Shown: piece after piece, positions 35,501 through 46,899 of the stretch
Position numbering within the stretch: position 1 is the first letter of the stretch
Layout: every line of letters begins with the position of its first letter
Source: Acorus gramineus
Taxonomy: Eukaryota > Streptophyta > Magnoliopsida > Acorales > Acoraceae
Reading direction: 5' to 3'
NCBI GenBank assembly: GCA_030737835.1
Contig: CM060847.1
Coordinates: forward strand, 10,120,704-10,184,703
DNA: 64,000 bases
Position numbers and translations under genes: made by a program
The notes under the pieces: model-generated
Told to the model about the DNA's origin: nothing
Databases searched by the model: none
What the model saw: the letters and a program-made list of their open reading frames with translations, nothing else

Positions 35501-36504
35501 CTTAAATTTAAATGAAAACTTGATTTGTCACGAAAATCTCAAACGATACACGAAAAGCGCTCAATTCGAATGAAAACTTTGTCGTCTACCGGAATTCTCG
35601 ATAACTATTTAATCCTCATTAGCATTAGAAAAAACCGCGCAAACTCGAATTATTTGAACATAAAGAAAGAAAAATCTCCATATATTTTTAATAAAGCATG
35701 GATTCGCTCTCTATCTATCTCTCTGTTTATAATTTATTTGGTAAACAAGATCATGCCAAGGTGCATGGTGGCTCCTGTTATCCTGCATTAATGGAGTGAC
35801 AGGCTGAACCTGGGTTTCATCATTTCATTTCAAACTAGTCATGCAAAGCCATCCATCAAACGAACTGAAAACCACTAAAAATCCAAAATCATGCATAAAG
35901 AAAATGCTTGAGCATACTACTCCTCTATCCTCTCTCAATCAAAAAAAAAAAAAAAAAAGAGCACAACTAGAGCATCTGTGTGATAAAACAGATGGCCAAA
36001 CCTTAAAAAATCTCATAAATAAAATCGTAAATTCTACTCATAACATCCTTCAGCATGCATACCAGAAGAAAAGAAAACCAACAAAGACAAAACTAAAAAA
36101 ACCACCCAAAGAAAGAGAGAGCAAAAAACAACCTTGCATGTGCTTCATCTCAAGGATCTGCTGCTTCCAAAACATCCCAAGGTTATTTTTCTGAAGTTCA
36201 ATGAGATTCGAGCAGTACTGGATGTCCATCCCAGCCTATATAACCAACCCAAAACAAAAATAATAATAATAACATAAAAAAAAACAATCATGTTATCATC
36301 AATACAAATGAAAACAAAGAAAAAAAAAAAGGAGAGGAGATGTACCCTGAGATGGTGACAGTGGTGATGGTGAGGGAGGTTGGCAAGGGCGGGAGGGAGG
36401 GGAACCATGGCGTTCCCGGGGACGTGCATGTTGTCCAACATCTGGACGCACGAATCCAGGGTCAACGGTGGCGAACGCCAAGAGTAGTTAAAAGGGTCCC
36501 CCAT
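32501..36504 (-). CDS. NF-YC (HAP5) subunit of the NF-Y CCAAT-binding factor, divergent member
   Basis: Exons on the - strand are 36504-36346, 36235-36133, 34519-34452, 33593-33399, 33174-33145, 32717-32655 and a final 6-nt coding part at 32506-32501; the frame is continuous, giving about 207 aa. NF-YC pairs with NF-YB through a histone fold and with NF-YA on CCAAT DNA in the nucleus. The N-terminal helix MFWKQQILEMKHMQ matches the family. The histone fold spans about 93-172: LPLARIKRIMKADGEVK, ISAETPMLFSKACELFI, LRSWIHANEGKRRT, DVASAI. The end of the fold (CHGEILNFLYDLVP) departs from the usual SRTD-type sequence, so it is a divergent paralogue. A CT-repeat lies just upstream. The last exon is least certain. 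Confidence 0.88.
33944..33958 (+). repeat. Run of 15 C in an NF-YC intron
   Basis: Fifteen consecutive C, then more C-rich sequence. On the - strand (the transcribed sense) this is poly-G in the intron between exons 3 and 4. It is able to form G-quadruplex or i-motif structures and is prone to sequencing error. Confidence 0.85.
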
Positions 36505-36510
36505 ATCACA

Positions 36511-36533
36511 CACACTCTCTCTCTCTCTCTCTC
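36511..36533 (+). repeat. (CT)n microsatellite in the NF-YC 5' UTR
   Basis: An uninterrupted CT run directly upstream of the NF-YC start, read as GA on the sense strand. Such repeats are common in plant 5' UTRs. Confidence 0.8.
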
Positions 36534-36559
36534 ACTGTCACTCTTTTTTGTAATCTAGA

Positions 36560-38025
36560 GGGGTTTAAATAAAAGAAGGGAAAACAAAGAGGGGGTAGTA
36601 AATCATCATTAGTAATTGTGGTAAAAAGAGGTGGGGGAAAAAGTAGTAAAGTAAAAGATAATAAGAGACCGGATTCCTGAAGTTAATTGTTTCGTAACGT
36701 AACGGACCCTTTCATCAGACACCGTTTTTACAAAGTTTTTTTTTTTTTTTTTGAAACGGCGTTCGTTTTTGTGTGATTTAATAAGTCCAAGACAAAAATC
36801 ATCTGTTTTTATTTTTATTTTTCGCCTACCATCCCAACGGCATATTAACAGCATGGAAGCTTCCTACTTTGTACGGACATGTGTTTGTCCTTCTCTCATG
36901 CATTGTGTTTATTTACTCTCGTCTTCCGTTCTATCCGTACTTGTCTCCGTTTGGGGGGAAATCGGGTCTCATCTTGATCTTTCGATTCGAAACACTAGTA
37001 TAGTTGCTAAACAAAAAAAATTGTTTTTCGGTCTATTTTCAACATCAAATATAGTAATTTTTTAAAAAAATAATAGAATAATGTTATGTAGTCTTTTTTT
37101 CGATCATAATCCTAATCTACACATATTTTAATTGTTTTTAAATAGTACACATTATTTAATGAACAGCGTTTTTTTATAAAAATTAAAACACATGATTTAA
37201 TGAATTACATGAAAACACATATAAAAAATAATTTATCAAAACACATATATGTAACGAGTCTATAAATCACGTACTGAATGTAAGTGATTAATAGATGGCA
37301 TGAGACTAAAGTTTTTCAAAAATATATATATATATATATATATTTAATCACTATAACAGGTCGAGCCCGTGTTAACCCTGTATTTTCGTTGTGGGCTGAG
37401 AGACCGTACGTATGAAGTCTCGTAAATGTGTGGTGGACAGCAAAAGAAAATATCCAAAGCAAAATTAATGCGGGTGATGTGCAACGTGTCCGCGACAGTG
37501 ATGTAGAGTGTCAGATGCTCCAGTACAAAATAACCGAACGGTTTCAGGTCCGAGAAAACGCTTCCCATGTGACTCCAAATGCCCGTACCTCAGACTGCGC
37601 AGGTGTGCATTTAAATCTACGAACGGACGAAACAACCCCCACATCATCACTGTGAGCAAGGTTTGTCGACGGGTCATGAACTAGACCCACCCAGACTCGG
37701 ACTCATTTGATGAAACGCGTAAATATCGGATCAGACAATCAAAACGGGGAGATCTGAGTTCAGCGTGATCCGATCATATGGATCCGATTGACTAAATCAA
37801 AATATTGTATGACCTTTATTATTTATGATCAAATCCAACATTTATAATTAAATACTAAATAATCATTTAAATTTTAAACATTTAAAATATTTTTATAATT
37901 TTTTTATTTCACGTAAAAGCAGAATAATCCAAACCATATTCCAAATGTTATTTAATAAAACATTAAAAAATTAAAATAATTGAGAACTATTTATAATACA
38001 CAGAATTCTATTTATTCAACCTCAT
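36560..38025. other. Intergenic DNA upstream of NF-YC, no gene seen
   Basis: Likely contains the NF-YC promoter. It holds a (TA)n microsatellite at about 37322-37342 and a moderately GC-rich block at 37350-37770 without a recognisable frame. Confidence 0.45.
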
Positions 38026-38031
38026 CATTGA

Positions 38032-39624
38032 TCTGCTTCATTTAGCATTCCAAGAGCTACACAAAAAGAAATTGAAAAGCACATCCGTAACTTCTTGTGG
38101 CATGATCGGCTAGGGTCCTCAAAATCTCATGCTGTCAGCTGGGATATGGTATGCAAACCTCGTTCTAAAGGGGGTTTAGGCCTGCGAAGTATCAAGGCTT
38201 GGAATTTGGCTGCTGTGGGTGTAAGATTTTGGAATCTGCTCAATCCGGCACATTCGCTATGGACTAAATGGATTCATCATAGATACATCAGAAACTCTAA
38301 TATTTGAGATTGCAAGCCACCTGCAGGTTGCACTTCGGCTTGGAGGCAAATTCTTAAAGCACGGAACTGGATAGCACCGGCAGTCAAGTATGTTATTTTT
38401 CAAAGTCAGGATATTAAGTTGTGGTTTGACCCATGGATTAATGGTAAATCCTTAAAACAATGTCTCAATGGTGTTTATGATTGGTGGGGCAATCCAAATG
38501 GTCTCTCTCTTTCTTCTTGGATTACAGAGGGTAAATGGTTTCGTCCCCATTGTACACATCCAGACTTTGATGCTTTGTGGACATCAATCCAGGAAATTGA
38601 GATAGGGGGTCATGGTAGTGACATCCTTATATGGCCTCATGCAAGAAATGGGATTCTCACTCTAACTGAAGCATGGAATTTCCTAACTATAGAGACAGTT
38701 TCCTATCTTCCATGGACAAACTGGATTTGGCAGTCCAAACAAATCCCAAGGTATTCTTTCTGTACATGGCAAGCCTTCTTAAACAGATTACCCACCTTGG
38801 AACGTTTAGCTCGTAAGGGACTGGTTTCGAACAGATTTTGCTTGCTATGCTCGGCCTCTGAAGTGGAAGACAGCAATCATCTTTTTTGGAAGTGCTCTTA
38901 CTCCAGGTTCATATGGACTTGGTTACTGAAAGCAATGGCAATACCACAGGTGCTTCCTCGAAGCATGGATACAATGACTACTTGGCTGGAACTATGCTTT
39001 AAAGAACCTATTCTCAAAGTGATAATGCAGGTCACTCTATCTACTACAATTTGGTTTATATGGACTGAACGCAACTCGCGTGTCTTTAGATCTCGCTCAA
39101 ATCATAAACTTTCCGTTCTTAAGAAAGTGAAGCACTCTATATCCAGCAGGCTCCATTCTGTCAAGTTACGGGCTATCTACTCTCCTCAAATTCTAAAAAT
39201 CAAGGAGAGGCTAGGGCTACATACAGAGGAAGTCAGTAAAGTCTCCTTTCTTGTGCATTGGCTTCCACCCGAGATTGGTTGGCATAAATTGAATTCGGAT
39301 GGTTCGTTGGGGGATGATCGTGGAGGCTATGGTGCTCTAATTCAGGATAACTCTGCAAACCTTGTTCAAGGTCTGGCAGGCCGTTCCTCTTTGCCAACGA
39401 TAAATCTGCTTGAAATGCAAGGTATTGCTCAAGGAATCCAGCTTGCTGTGAATTTAGGTGTCAAGAAACTCTGGATTGAAGCCGACTCTACTACAGCATT
39501 GGCTTGGCTCAATGGGCAAGGAACGATCCCATGGACTGCCTTTCGTCTGCTCAGGAAAGTTCATTCTCTCCTCTCCTCTTTCGAGGTCTGGAAATCCTCT
39601 CATATCCATAAAGAAGGCAATTAA
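38032..39624 (+). mobile_element. LINE fragment: post-RT zinc-binding region and RNase H
   Basis: A single frame carries LINE-type sequence from SIPRAT and RNFLWHDR through a zf-RVT region (CLLCSASEVEDSNHLFWKC) to an RNase H (RVT_3) domain with NSDGSL, GGYGALIQD and WIEADSTTALAWL. It begins inside the 3' part of the reverse transcriptase and stops just after HKEGN, before the expected end of RNase H. One in-frame TGA at 38305-38307 replaces what is probably Trp. Both ends are missing, so it is dead. Confidence 0.85.
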
Positions 39625-40000
39625 TTAATTAAAAACTGTAAGACATTTTTCAAAAAAAATCGATCCGTTGACAGGTCTACTGGGAGTCCACTCTCTCCAA
39701 CCCACCTATAATTAATTATATTAATAATTCCCCAAATATGGTAATTATCATATCATTTTAGATATGATCAAATCGTATTTGATAAAATAAATCTCCTACA
39801 ATCTTGGAAATTGAATTTGTTTATTAATTATAAAATAAGATTTGTTTAATATAATACTGTTCAAAGACTATTTGGGAAGAAATTGAGATATTGTCTCCAT
39901 AAATACCCTAAATATTCTAAACCCCTTGTGTAATGTGTATACATGTCGATCTTGGATTTATTACAAACTTTCATGATTTTGCGCAACTCTAGCCCCATTT
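39625..40000. other. AT-rich DNA after the LINE fragment
   Basis: No gene seen. The phrase 'aactgtaagacatttttcaa' directly after the LINE resembles part of the MITE-like sequence near 40085. Confidence 0.4.
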
Positions 40001-40222
40001 GAAAATATGTTTAGAAAGCTTTTAAGTTATAAAAAGCTGAGTTTTTCAAGCCCGTTTTCAAATATAAATTGTAGCTTAATTAAAAGCTGTAAGACATTTT
40101 TTAAAAAAATGTTCAAAAGCTAGTTTTTTTCATAATATGTGAAGATGTAGCTTCTTGCAAACTCAGTTTTAAACCCAACTTTTAAAAACAAGCTAATTCT
40201 CAAACCGTTCCCAAACAGCGCC
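40000..40222. mobile_element. MITE-like element, low confidence
   Basis: The ends 'agccccatttgaaaatatg' and, inverted, 'aggcgctgtttgggaacgg' resemble MITE termini. The interior 'aagcttttaag' and 'aaagctg' words recall the elements at 13405 and 59900. Target duplication is unclear. Confidence 0.35.
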
Positions 40223-40725
40223 TATATAACTTTTGTTATCTATGTTAGTATCATCTTAAGAAAATATTAAAGGGTTTCAATTCATGATATATTATCTGTC
40301 ACTAAAATTATGTACAGAAAATGTTAATGCAATTGCACTTTCGGCCTAGCAATGTAAGTGATGACCAGTCACAAAACCATCAATACATCGGATCATGGTC
40401 AGCCATAGCCTCGGAGGGACCCAAAATCTCTCAAAAATATTATCTCATTTTTGAGATTTTATTTTGTTTTTCAATTATTTCATTTAATTATATAAAACTT
40501 TTTCATTTTTTTTTATTTTTCTAATTCTAATCTATTATGCTCCTATTTTATTATAATTTTATTTATTTAATTACATAGAAAAATTTTACTATTATGTTAT
40601 TTTTTCCTACTTTATTGAGATTTTATGTGATGATTAATTATATAAAAAATTAAATTTAAATAACTATTCAAAATAATGATTATAAAAATATTTACTTATA
40701 TTCAAAGGCTCTATGCCTCTATCGT
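40223..40725. other. AT-rich intergenic DNA, no gene seen
   Basis: Only short unsupported frames. Confidence 0.45.
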
Positions 40726-40729
40726 AAAA

Positions 40730-40945
40730 ATCACCTTAGGACCAAAGGCCCATCTATTCACATAAATTTCAAGGCCGCGTACATCGTCCTGCCAAACATG
40801 GATCAGTCTTCCGTTAATCCTCCACACCTAGTCAGTACTGACAATCTCTTCTACAAATATCTCCCTTGTTCTTCAGATATCTACCAAAATGCCATTCCAA
40901 GCATAATGTGCCACTTCATTCGCCGGAACGGTCTACTGAGCAGCG
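40730..40945 (-). mobile_element. 3' end of a second LINE
   Basis: On the - strand the sequence encodes ANEVAHYAWNGILVDI and a stop, the usual end of a LINE RNase H domain (NEVAH...), followed by a 3' UTR-like stretch. Upstream coding sequence is lost. Confidence 0.5.
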
Positions 40946-41469
40946 GTTCAGGGTAGGAATAAAAGTTTTGATGGACAATTAATTGCCACGTAGATAGATT
41001 AAACTAAAAGAATTGCCTTCTCGGTGCACAGAACCAGATGAGTCGCAAAATTTTCAGTTCAAATTACGAAGATGCCACTACCCCAGAGAAAATGATTTGA
41101 GTCCGCAAATGCAAAATAAACAAGGGAGACATTTTTTTGAAATGATCTGTACCGTCCAACCTAAATGACCGAGGCCCATCTAACCGTCCAGATATTAAAA
41201 TAGGCATACAAATTAAAATACGATCGTTAAACGTGCGAACAGTTTTTTATGTGCCCAAATATTTGAAGAACAACGGAAGCATCTGAGCCGTAGCCATATG
41301 TCATCGCACGGTCGATATTAAAATCTAAGATGACTTGCTCGCGAAGAAAGCAAAGCAAAAAAAAATGAAGTGAAATCAAAATCTCATCGAGAGAAAGAGA
41401 GATAGAGGTTTCACTCACCGATCCGATCATGACCCGCCCGGTTCATCCTCATAAACTTTATCGACCAGC

Positions 41470-41493
41470 ATCTGCTGCTGCTGCTGCTGCTGC
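41470..41493 (+). repeat. (CTG)n trinucleotide repeat
   Basis: About seven to eight CTG units, reading CAG on the - strand inside the putative transcription unit. Confidence 0.8.
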
Positions 41494-41509
41494 TTCGACG
41501 CGAGTTATA

Positions 41510-41779
41510 TCAGGTCGAGATCGCGTTCTTCGGTTCTTCAACGGAAGAGGGGTGAAGAGAATCAAGAGATCCAGACCATTCATGAACCATCCATTCGGCG
41601 ATCCCTTGATCATGGTGGATTGGAGGGTTTTCATTGGTTGGGAAACTCTCCTGCTGCATCATTGAATCCCTCTGAAAATGAACAAAAAGTATTTCAAAGA
41701 CTGTACAATTTAGATTTCGATCTTAAAAAGTGAATCACAAAAACAAAAAGCAAAGAAGCAGAGATATTACCTCTCTCAT
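41510..41779 (-). CDS. Short ORF in a putative transcription unit, function unknown
   Basis: A TATA box (CTATATAAAC, 41831-41840 on the - strand) is followed by a plausible 5' UTR and the ATG at 41779. Coding parts would be 41779-41771 and 41671-41510, joined by GAGAG|GTAATA and TTTTCAG|AGG, giving 56 aa (begins MRERDSMMQQESFPTN, contains AEWMVHEWSGSLDSLH). The same frame stays open after the stop through a (CAG)n-encoded Ser run, up to a donor-like GTGAGT at 41418. So the stop could be a true end, an upstream-ORF end, or a disrupted gene. No family recognised. Confidence 0.35.
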
Positions 41780-41830
41780 CGAGATTGAACAATCCGTCCT
41801 CGGCTCGCTATAGAGAGAGTGAGTGAAGGG

Positions 41831-41840
41831 GTTTATATAG
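41831..41840 (-). promoter_or_regulatory. TATA box of the putative unit at 41.8 kb
   Basis: CTATATAAAC on the - strand, followed by 'cactcactctctc', an initiator-like pyrimidine patch. About 90 bases further upstream TGACGTGG appears on the + strand (41931-41938), an ACGT-core bZIP-type site. Confidence 0.5.
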
Positions 41841-41879
41841 GCCGGGAGAGTCGGCAGGCGATGTCAAAACCGTTGGAAA

Positions 41880-43054
41880 AGGAGATTCCAAAAGGAAACG
41901 TGAGAGCAAGAGCCACGACACACCCGTCTGACGTGGCAGTTTAGAAAATCGAAATCGAACGGTCTGGAATGAAAGTGGAATCGAAAGGGGCGTGTGATGT
42001 GAGACCCACTTGGCGGAAATAGTTGGTCGAAAAAGGGAGCGCGAGAAATTGAAATGTAACTATTTTAGTCAGAATATTATGTCTTGAAAACTTGAAATGA
42101 ATCATTTAAATTACTTGAATTATTATATTTGTGATATTATAAATTGTAATGCATATTTATAAAAAAAAATTCAAATTTATTTAAAAGAAAGAATAACGTT
42201 ATTTATAATAAATACATATATTATTATTTATCAAACTTTTTTTTAGTTTCGACTCTGGAAAACTTTTGCTATGCATAGTTTATTGATTATTGTTTCATGA
42301 TCCTGATCACAGCTTTAACCAAATCTACCACCTTCCATATCAAAAGTTTACTTATTAATCCTCCATTAAGTGAAGTCAACTCTGCCAAATTTCATAAATA
42401 AACAGACCCAAGTGAACATAAAGAGCTACTTAAAGAATCTCATCAAGCTAAGCATTACATGATTCTTTCCAGCTAAACCGAGGATATAGCTTGGTCCGTT
42501 ACTGTGAACATATAGCTTACAAGTGTGCAGCCCCTGTACACTCACTCATGTATTTGTTTTTTAAATGAAAAAATAAATTACAACTTCATGCACTGCGATA
42601 GAACAATATACATTGTGTTTTCAAAGTGCATAGGACTACAAAATAGACTACAAAACAAACTGAGTGTAATCAGAGGTCCATAAAATTTCACTCAGTTCAA
42701 TCAGACACAATTTCAAATTTCAGTAGTGCACTTCTTGCAGGTTCAACATGACATGGAGGGAGGTACCCCAAATAAATGTTTGGCCTTGAAATTAATATTG
42801 CTCGCCATGTAAAAAACTTACAGGGCTTTAAAAGCTCATATTATGATGACATGAGCTATATCCGTTCGTCCCCTGGCCAACGCTAAGACATGAGATCGAT
42901 TGAAGTATCTATTTGATTATGCACATTTCAACCAAAAATTGAAAAAACTTGTATGCACAAGACCCTCACAAAATTCTACAATAATACAGAAGGGAGAAAC
43001 AAAAATGTCTATCCAGTAGTTGTCCAAAAGGCTCTGCCCTTACCCAGGCCAATC
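41880..43054. other. Intergenic DNA and 3' UTR of the SUMO-like gene
   Basis: AT-rich. The part nearest 43054 probably is the 3' UTR of the gene on the - strand. No other gene seen. Confidence 0.45.
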
Positions 43055-46000
43055 TCACTTAATATGCACTTCAATCATATCTTCATCCTCCAAGCCAAGG
43101 CCCGCTGGAGTGGCGGATGGACTGATCTTGTCCCCGTCAAAACAGAATACTAATTTAGCCAAATTTACTTTGACTTTCTCGGCGTACATATTAAACAGTT
43201 TCTCTAGCTTGTCATCCTGCAAAGAAGGATCGTGGTTCTTAAGATAACCATCGTAATGCTCCTTGTTATTCAACAATGTACAAATCATAAAATATTTCCT
43301 GGGGAGATCAGAGTTCGAAGAACAAGGATATAATTAAAATGAAAACGCATTATCCAAGGTTCCAACATGAACAACAAAATGTTAAGGCTAGCCATGAAGC
43401 AGCATGCTCTTTATTATTGTACAAGATTAGAGATTATTAAAGTTGGAAAGAATGAAACACTCCCACCGCTATAGAATAGCGATTTCATTCAAAATTTACC
43501 AGAACCAAAGATAAGTTCTCCTTGAAAAAAGGAAATTAAGAATAAAAAAAATTTCTCATACCTTATAGTGGGTCCCAAAATTAGTAACCCACCAGCTGCC
43601 TACCCTATTACAATGTTTCCATCCTTATTTATATTAACATGCTAGCCACCACAATGTGTCTTCCTCATGCTCCAAGACAGCCCAATGCTCCATCAGATGT
43701 GCATCCACACAATTTTTCTTCTTTTTGAAATATCATTTTCATTTCACATTAACCAAGCTCTCTCTTTATTAAATTCATTGGAAAAATTCCAACATCCTAA
43801 AGCTCTCTCTCTTTATCAATAGATGACCAAAAAAATTCATCTCTCGCATTACATAGCACACATGAAATGTTTCCTTCTCAAGCCCATTTGTTCTACCATG
43901 TTCAGATTTTGTCGAGGAAATCAGCCACATAAATGCCAGGAAATTCAGAGGAGATTGACTTTCCAAATCTCCATTGAGTTGTTTGTTGTCCCCAGAAGAG
44001 AATCAAGAATTGCAGGGGAGAAAGACCTGCTAGAAACTTATTTCAGTTTTCTTCTGGACCAGAACACTCGATCTACAATGCTCTCATTGATTTACTTCTC
44101 TTGCAACTGCCCCAAGAGTCTCAATCTCCACATCTTGTGTTTTTGTGAGGTTCCTTCTTCATAAAAAGAATCACAAACCCTGGGAATTTTTTCTGGCTAA
44201 AGCAAACCAAATATCAAGTGGTCCATTATACTGATTAAAATTGTGTGTAAGGGTTCATGATAGTGTGTAAAAGTATGTTGAGGGCAAGAATAGAATCCGC
44301 AAGAAGCTAAATTCCCTTTATTGTGCAATCACTTTATATTCATCAATATCAATCCAACGCAACCAAAGCTGTCACCAGAAATATTTTTCCAATTGTGCGC
44401 AACAGTCTACCCTCATGTGTCATGACTTTCAGGTTAGTTAACCTCAAGAGTTATATTAGTCTCAAAAAGAATTAATCCTCTCAAGATCAAGCACATGATA
44501 ACCACAAAGAAGCTACTGCAGTTGATCCCATGAAATGCTATTATGCTAGGTATAGCTTCATAGATCAAAAAGTTCAATAAACAATTTTAGAACTACAGCT
44601 GAACTGGAGAGTAAGAAGATATGAAATTTCACCTATGGAAGATGTAAATCTCAAAACCAAAACTGAAATCGAATGGCAAAATTGAAGCATATAGCAGTAG
44701 GTGGTCTTCTTGAGTCTATCAGTATTCATCAAATAACTGAGCTTGACAGCAATAGGCAAGCTAAAGAGCCAAAGAACTGAAAAAAACGGCAATCAAATTT
44801 TTGCTTGTTAGGATATGATACCTTGTAAACACGAAATTGTTTGAGCCCATCCTTGTCTTGAATGGAAATGACCACTTTCTTCCTTTCAACTCGTGGCTTG
44901 GCTGCTTTGTCTGCTTCAGATTCTAGAACAGCATCTTTTGAACTATTAAGTTCTTTTTTGGCAGCCTCCTCCGCTGCTCGGATGACATCCTCAGCTGACT
45001 GGAGAAGTGATGCCAACTCCTGCTTCTTTGACCTATGCATCAATAAGAAAACTAAGAAAAGGATGCTAGGCTCCTTTGGTAGACAAAATTGCATTATAGA
45101 AATATCTTGAAAGCATGGAGATGTTTGCTTTTCCTTTAAAAACACCACATAGTGGAAATAAATTTATTGTGGTCCAGGAGTAGATGATCTATAACGACTT
45201 CTATAAAAACAATAACGGAAGAAAAATATTTGATTAAATGAAATGAGAAAATCACATCTGCCAAGCATTGCACAGACTTATCAAAATCCATGAAACGATA
45301 TCCCAACTACACCCACAACCACAAAAAATATAAAAATGCCTTATTTCTGAAGTGTAACTGACATATTTACAAGAATGCGGGAAACCGAGAATATATTAAC
45401 AAGCATTTGAAGATAATATTCATTTGACATCAAATGAATTAATTAAAATAACAACAAGCAAAACAATGCATTTGATAATTTAAAAAGTGGCTAGGGGTTG
45501 CCCAAGGACAACCTGCCACAAGGTAGTATGAATAAGTGATACATGTTTTCAAATTATCAAAGCTCAGCCATCTCCCTCCCTTTTTTTTTTTTTTGAGAAA
45601 CTGGTAGGCATTCTACTGCCAAATCTTATTGAACATATGGGGTACAATTTCCCCAACCATCCATGTTAAACCAAATAACCATTATCAATGAAAAACGTAA
45701 AGCACATTAGTGAATGATCTGAACCAGTCATCATTTCAACAACATGAGTACTTATATTTGCAATTGTGAACATAAGGAAGCACTTGATTGCATGCCACTG
45801 ACACCAAAACACACAATACCATTTAAGATACCTACACAATTTGATTAAAACCCACAAAACCCATCAATCAAGGATGCTACTTAAACATGAGAAGTTCAAG
45901 AGCGCAATTACCATGAGACTCCAAATGAAATTGAAATCTCACCAATATGCAAAACAAGATAAAGTTAGAAGTTGAAAATAAAATGACACAAAGAGATCAA

Positions 46001-46670
46001 TGACAGCATGTAATGTATACAGTATACCTCAATTCCAACAAAGTCTTGTCCCCATTGAGACCTTGGGTGTGATTGAACACCTTAGTAGGAGGAGGAGGAC
46101 GCAACCATTCATCATCATCATCTATAACATGAGTAACCTTTTTTTGCTCCTTAACCACCTTCTCCCCCTACTCACCATTAACAAAAATTCAACCCATTGT
46201 TTCTCCCATACAAAAAAAAAAAAAAGAAAAAAAGAAGAAGAATTTCAAGCATATATAACATTCATGATTCAACTGAGATCAAACAATTATAAAAACATCC
46301 AATCAAACTTTGAGGGACAAAAAACGAACTTGAGGTGTCACTTTAGGCGTCAGATCCGGCTTGCGTTTCCCCTTCACAACCTCGGGCAAGACCTGTTCAT
46401 CACCTGCGAATCAAAACACTAAAAACCCTAAAATCATCGAAAAAACCACAAAATCGAAACCGAAAAAAAAAAAACACAAATTCGAGAGATCAAGAAAAAA
46501 CCTTCGTCTTCGAGGTTTATCAACCCGACGGGTTGTACCCGGCTGTAATCAAACAAAGGCTCGAGATCCTCCGTTGATTCATCCTGAAAAAAAAACGAAA
46601 CCAGGATTTGAAACCCTAAGAACTCTCAAACCGATCCATACAAATAGAGAAACGTTAAAGCGTTTACCAT
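43055..46670 (-). CDS. Rad60/NIP45-type SUMO-like-domain protein
   Basis: Six coding exons on the - strand: 46670-46668 (only the ATG), 46583-46502, 46403-46330, 46167-46028, 45032-44822 and 43216-43055; the frame is continuous and gives about 223 aa. The N-terminus is acidic (DESTEDLEPLFDYSRVQP), the middle has a DDDDEWLRPPPP patch, and a charged helix follows (SKKQELASLLQSAEDVIRAA). The C-terminal 70 residues form a SUMO-like domain: KKVVISIQDKDGLKQFRVYK, a helix DDKLEKLFNMY, FCFDGDKI and LEDEDMIEVHI. This resembles the Rad60-SLD family and an uncharacterised Arabidopsis ubiquitin-like protein. In yeast and animals such proteins bind the SUMO-conjugating machinery in genome maintenance; that role is inferred here. 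There is no C-terminal Gly-Gly, so it is not itself conjugated. Confidence 0.85.
45577..45655 (-). mobile_element. LINE/SINE 3' tail in an intron
   Basis: Read on the - strand, the segment ends 'ctaccagtttctc' followed by a poly(A) run (poly-T at about 45580-45596) and carries 'ttcaataagattt' before it, like the tail of a plant LINE. It lies in the intron between exons 4 and 5 of the SUMO-like gene. Confidence 0.4.
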
Positions 46671-46844
46671 ATGTGGCAAAAGCTAGGGTTTTTTTTTATT
46701 GGGACAAAAAATATACAGTCGATTCAATAAGCTCGAGCTTTCGCGGTTGAGGATTTTGAACAGACGCTTCGATGCTGTCGACGGAGGGCGTGACGGGTTG
46801 GGTTCCTGGTCATGACCTTCGTATTATGTTGCACTCGCTTTGTT

Positions 46845-46872
46845 TCACCGTGAGTTTTCTTACTCACGGTGA
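46845..46872. promoter_or_regulatory. Perfect 10-bp inverted repeat upstream of the SUMO-like gene
   Basis: TCACCGTGAG and CTCACGGTGA flank an 8-nt spacer, about 175-200 bases upstream of the ATG. It could be a binding site for a dimeric factor or a small hairpin. Confidence 0.6.
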
Positions 46873-46899
46873 CTCATCCGACGGGCTTAAAACCTTGGA

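Noticed and set aside
41429..41665. 78-codon + strand frame with an Ala run
   Set aside because: The Ala run comes from the CTG repeat, and the frame is opposite a better-supported promoter and splice pattern on the - strand.
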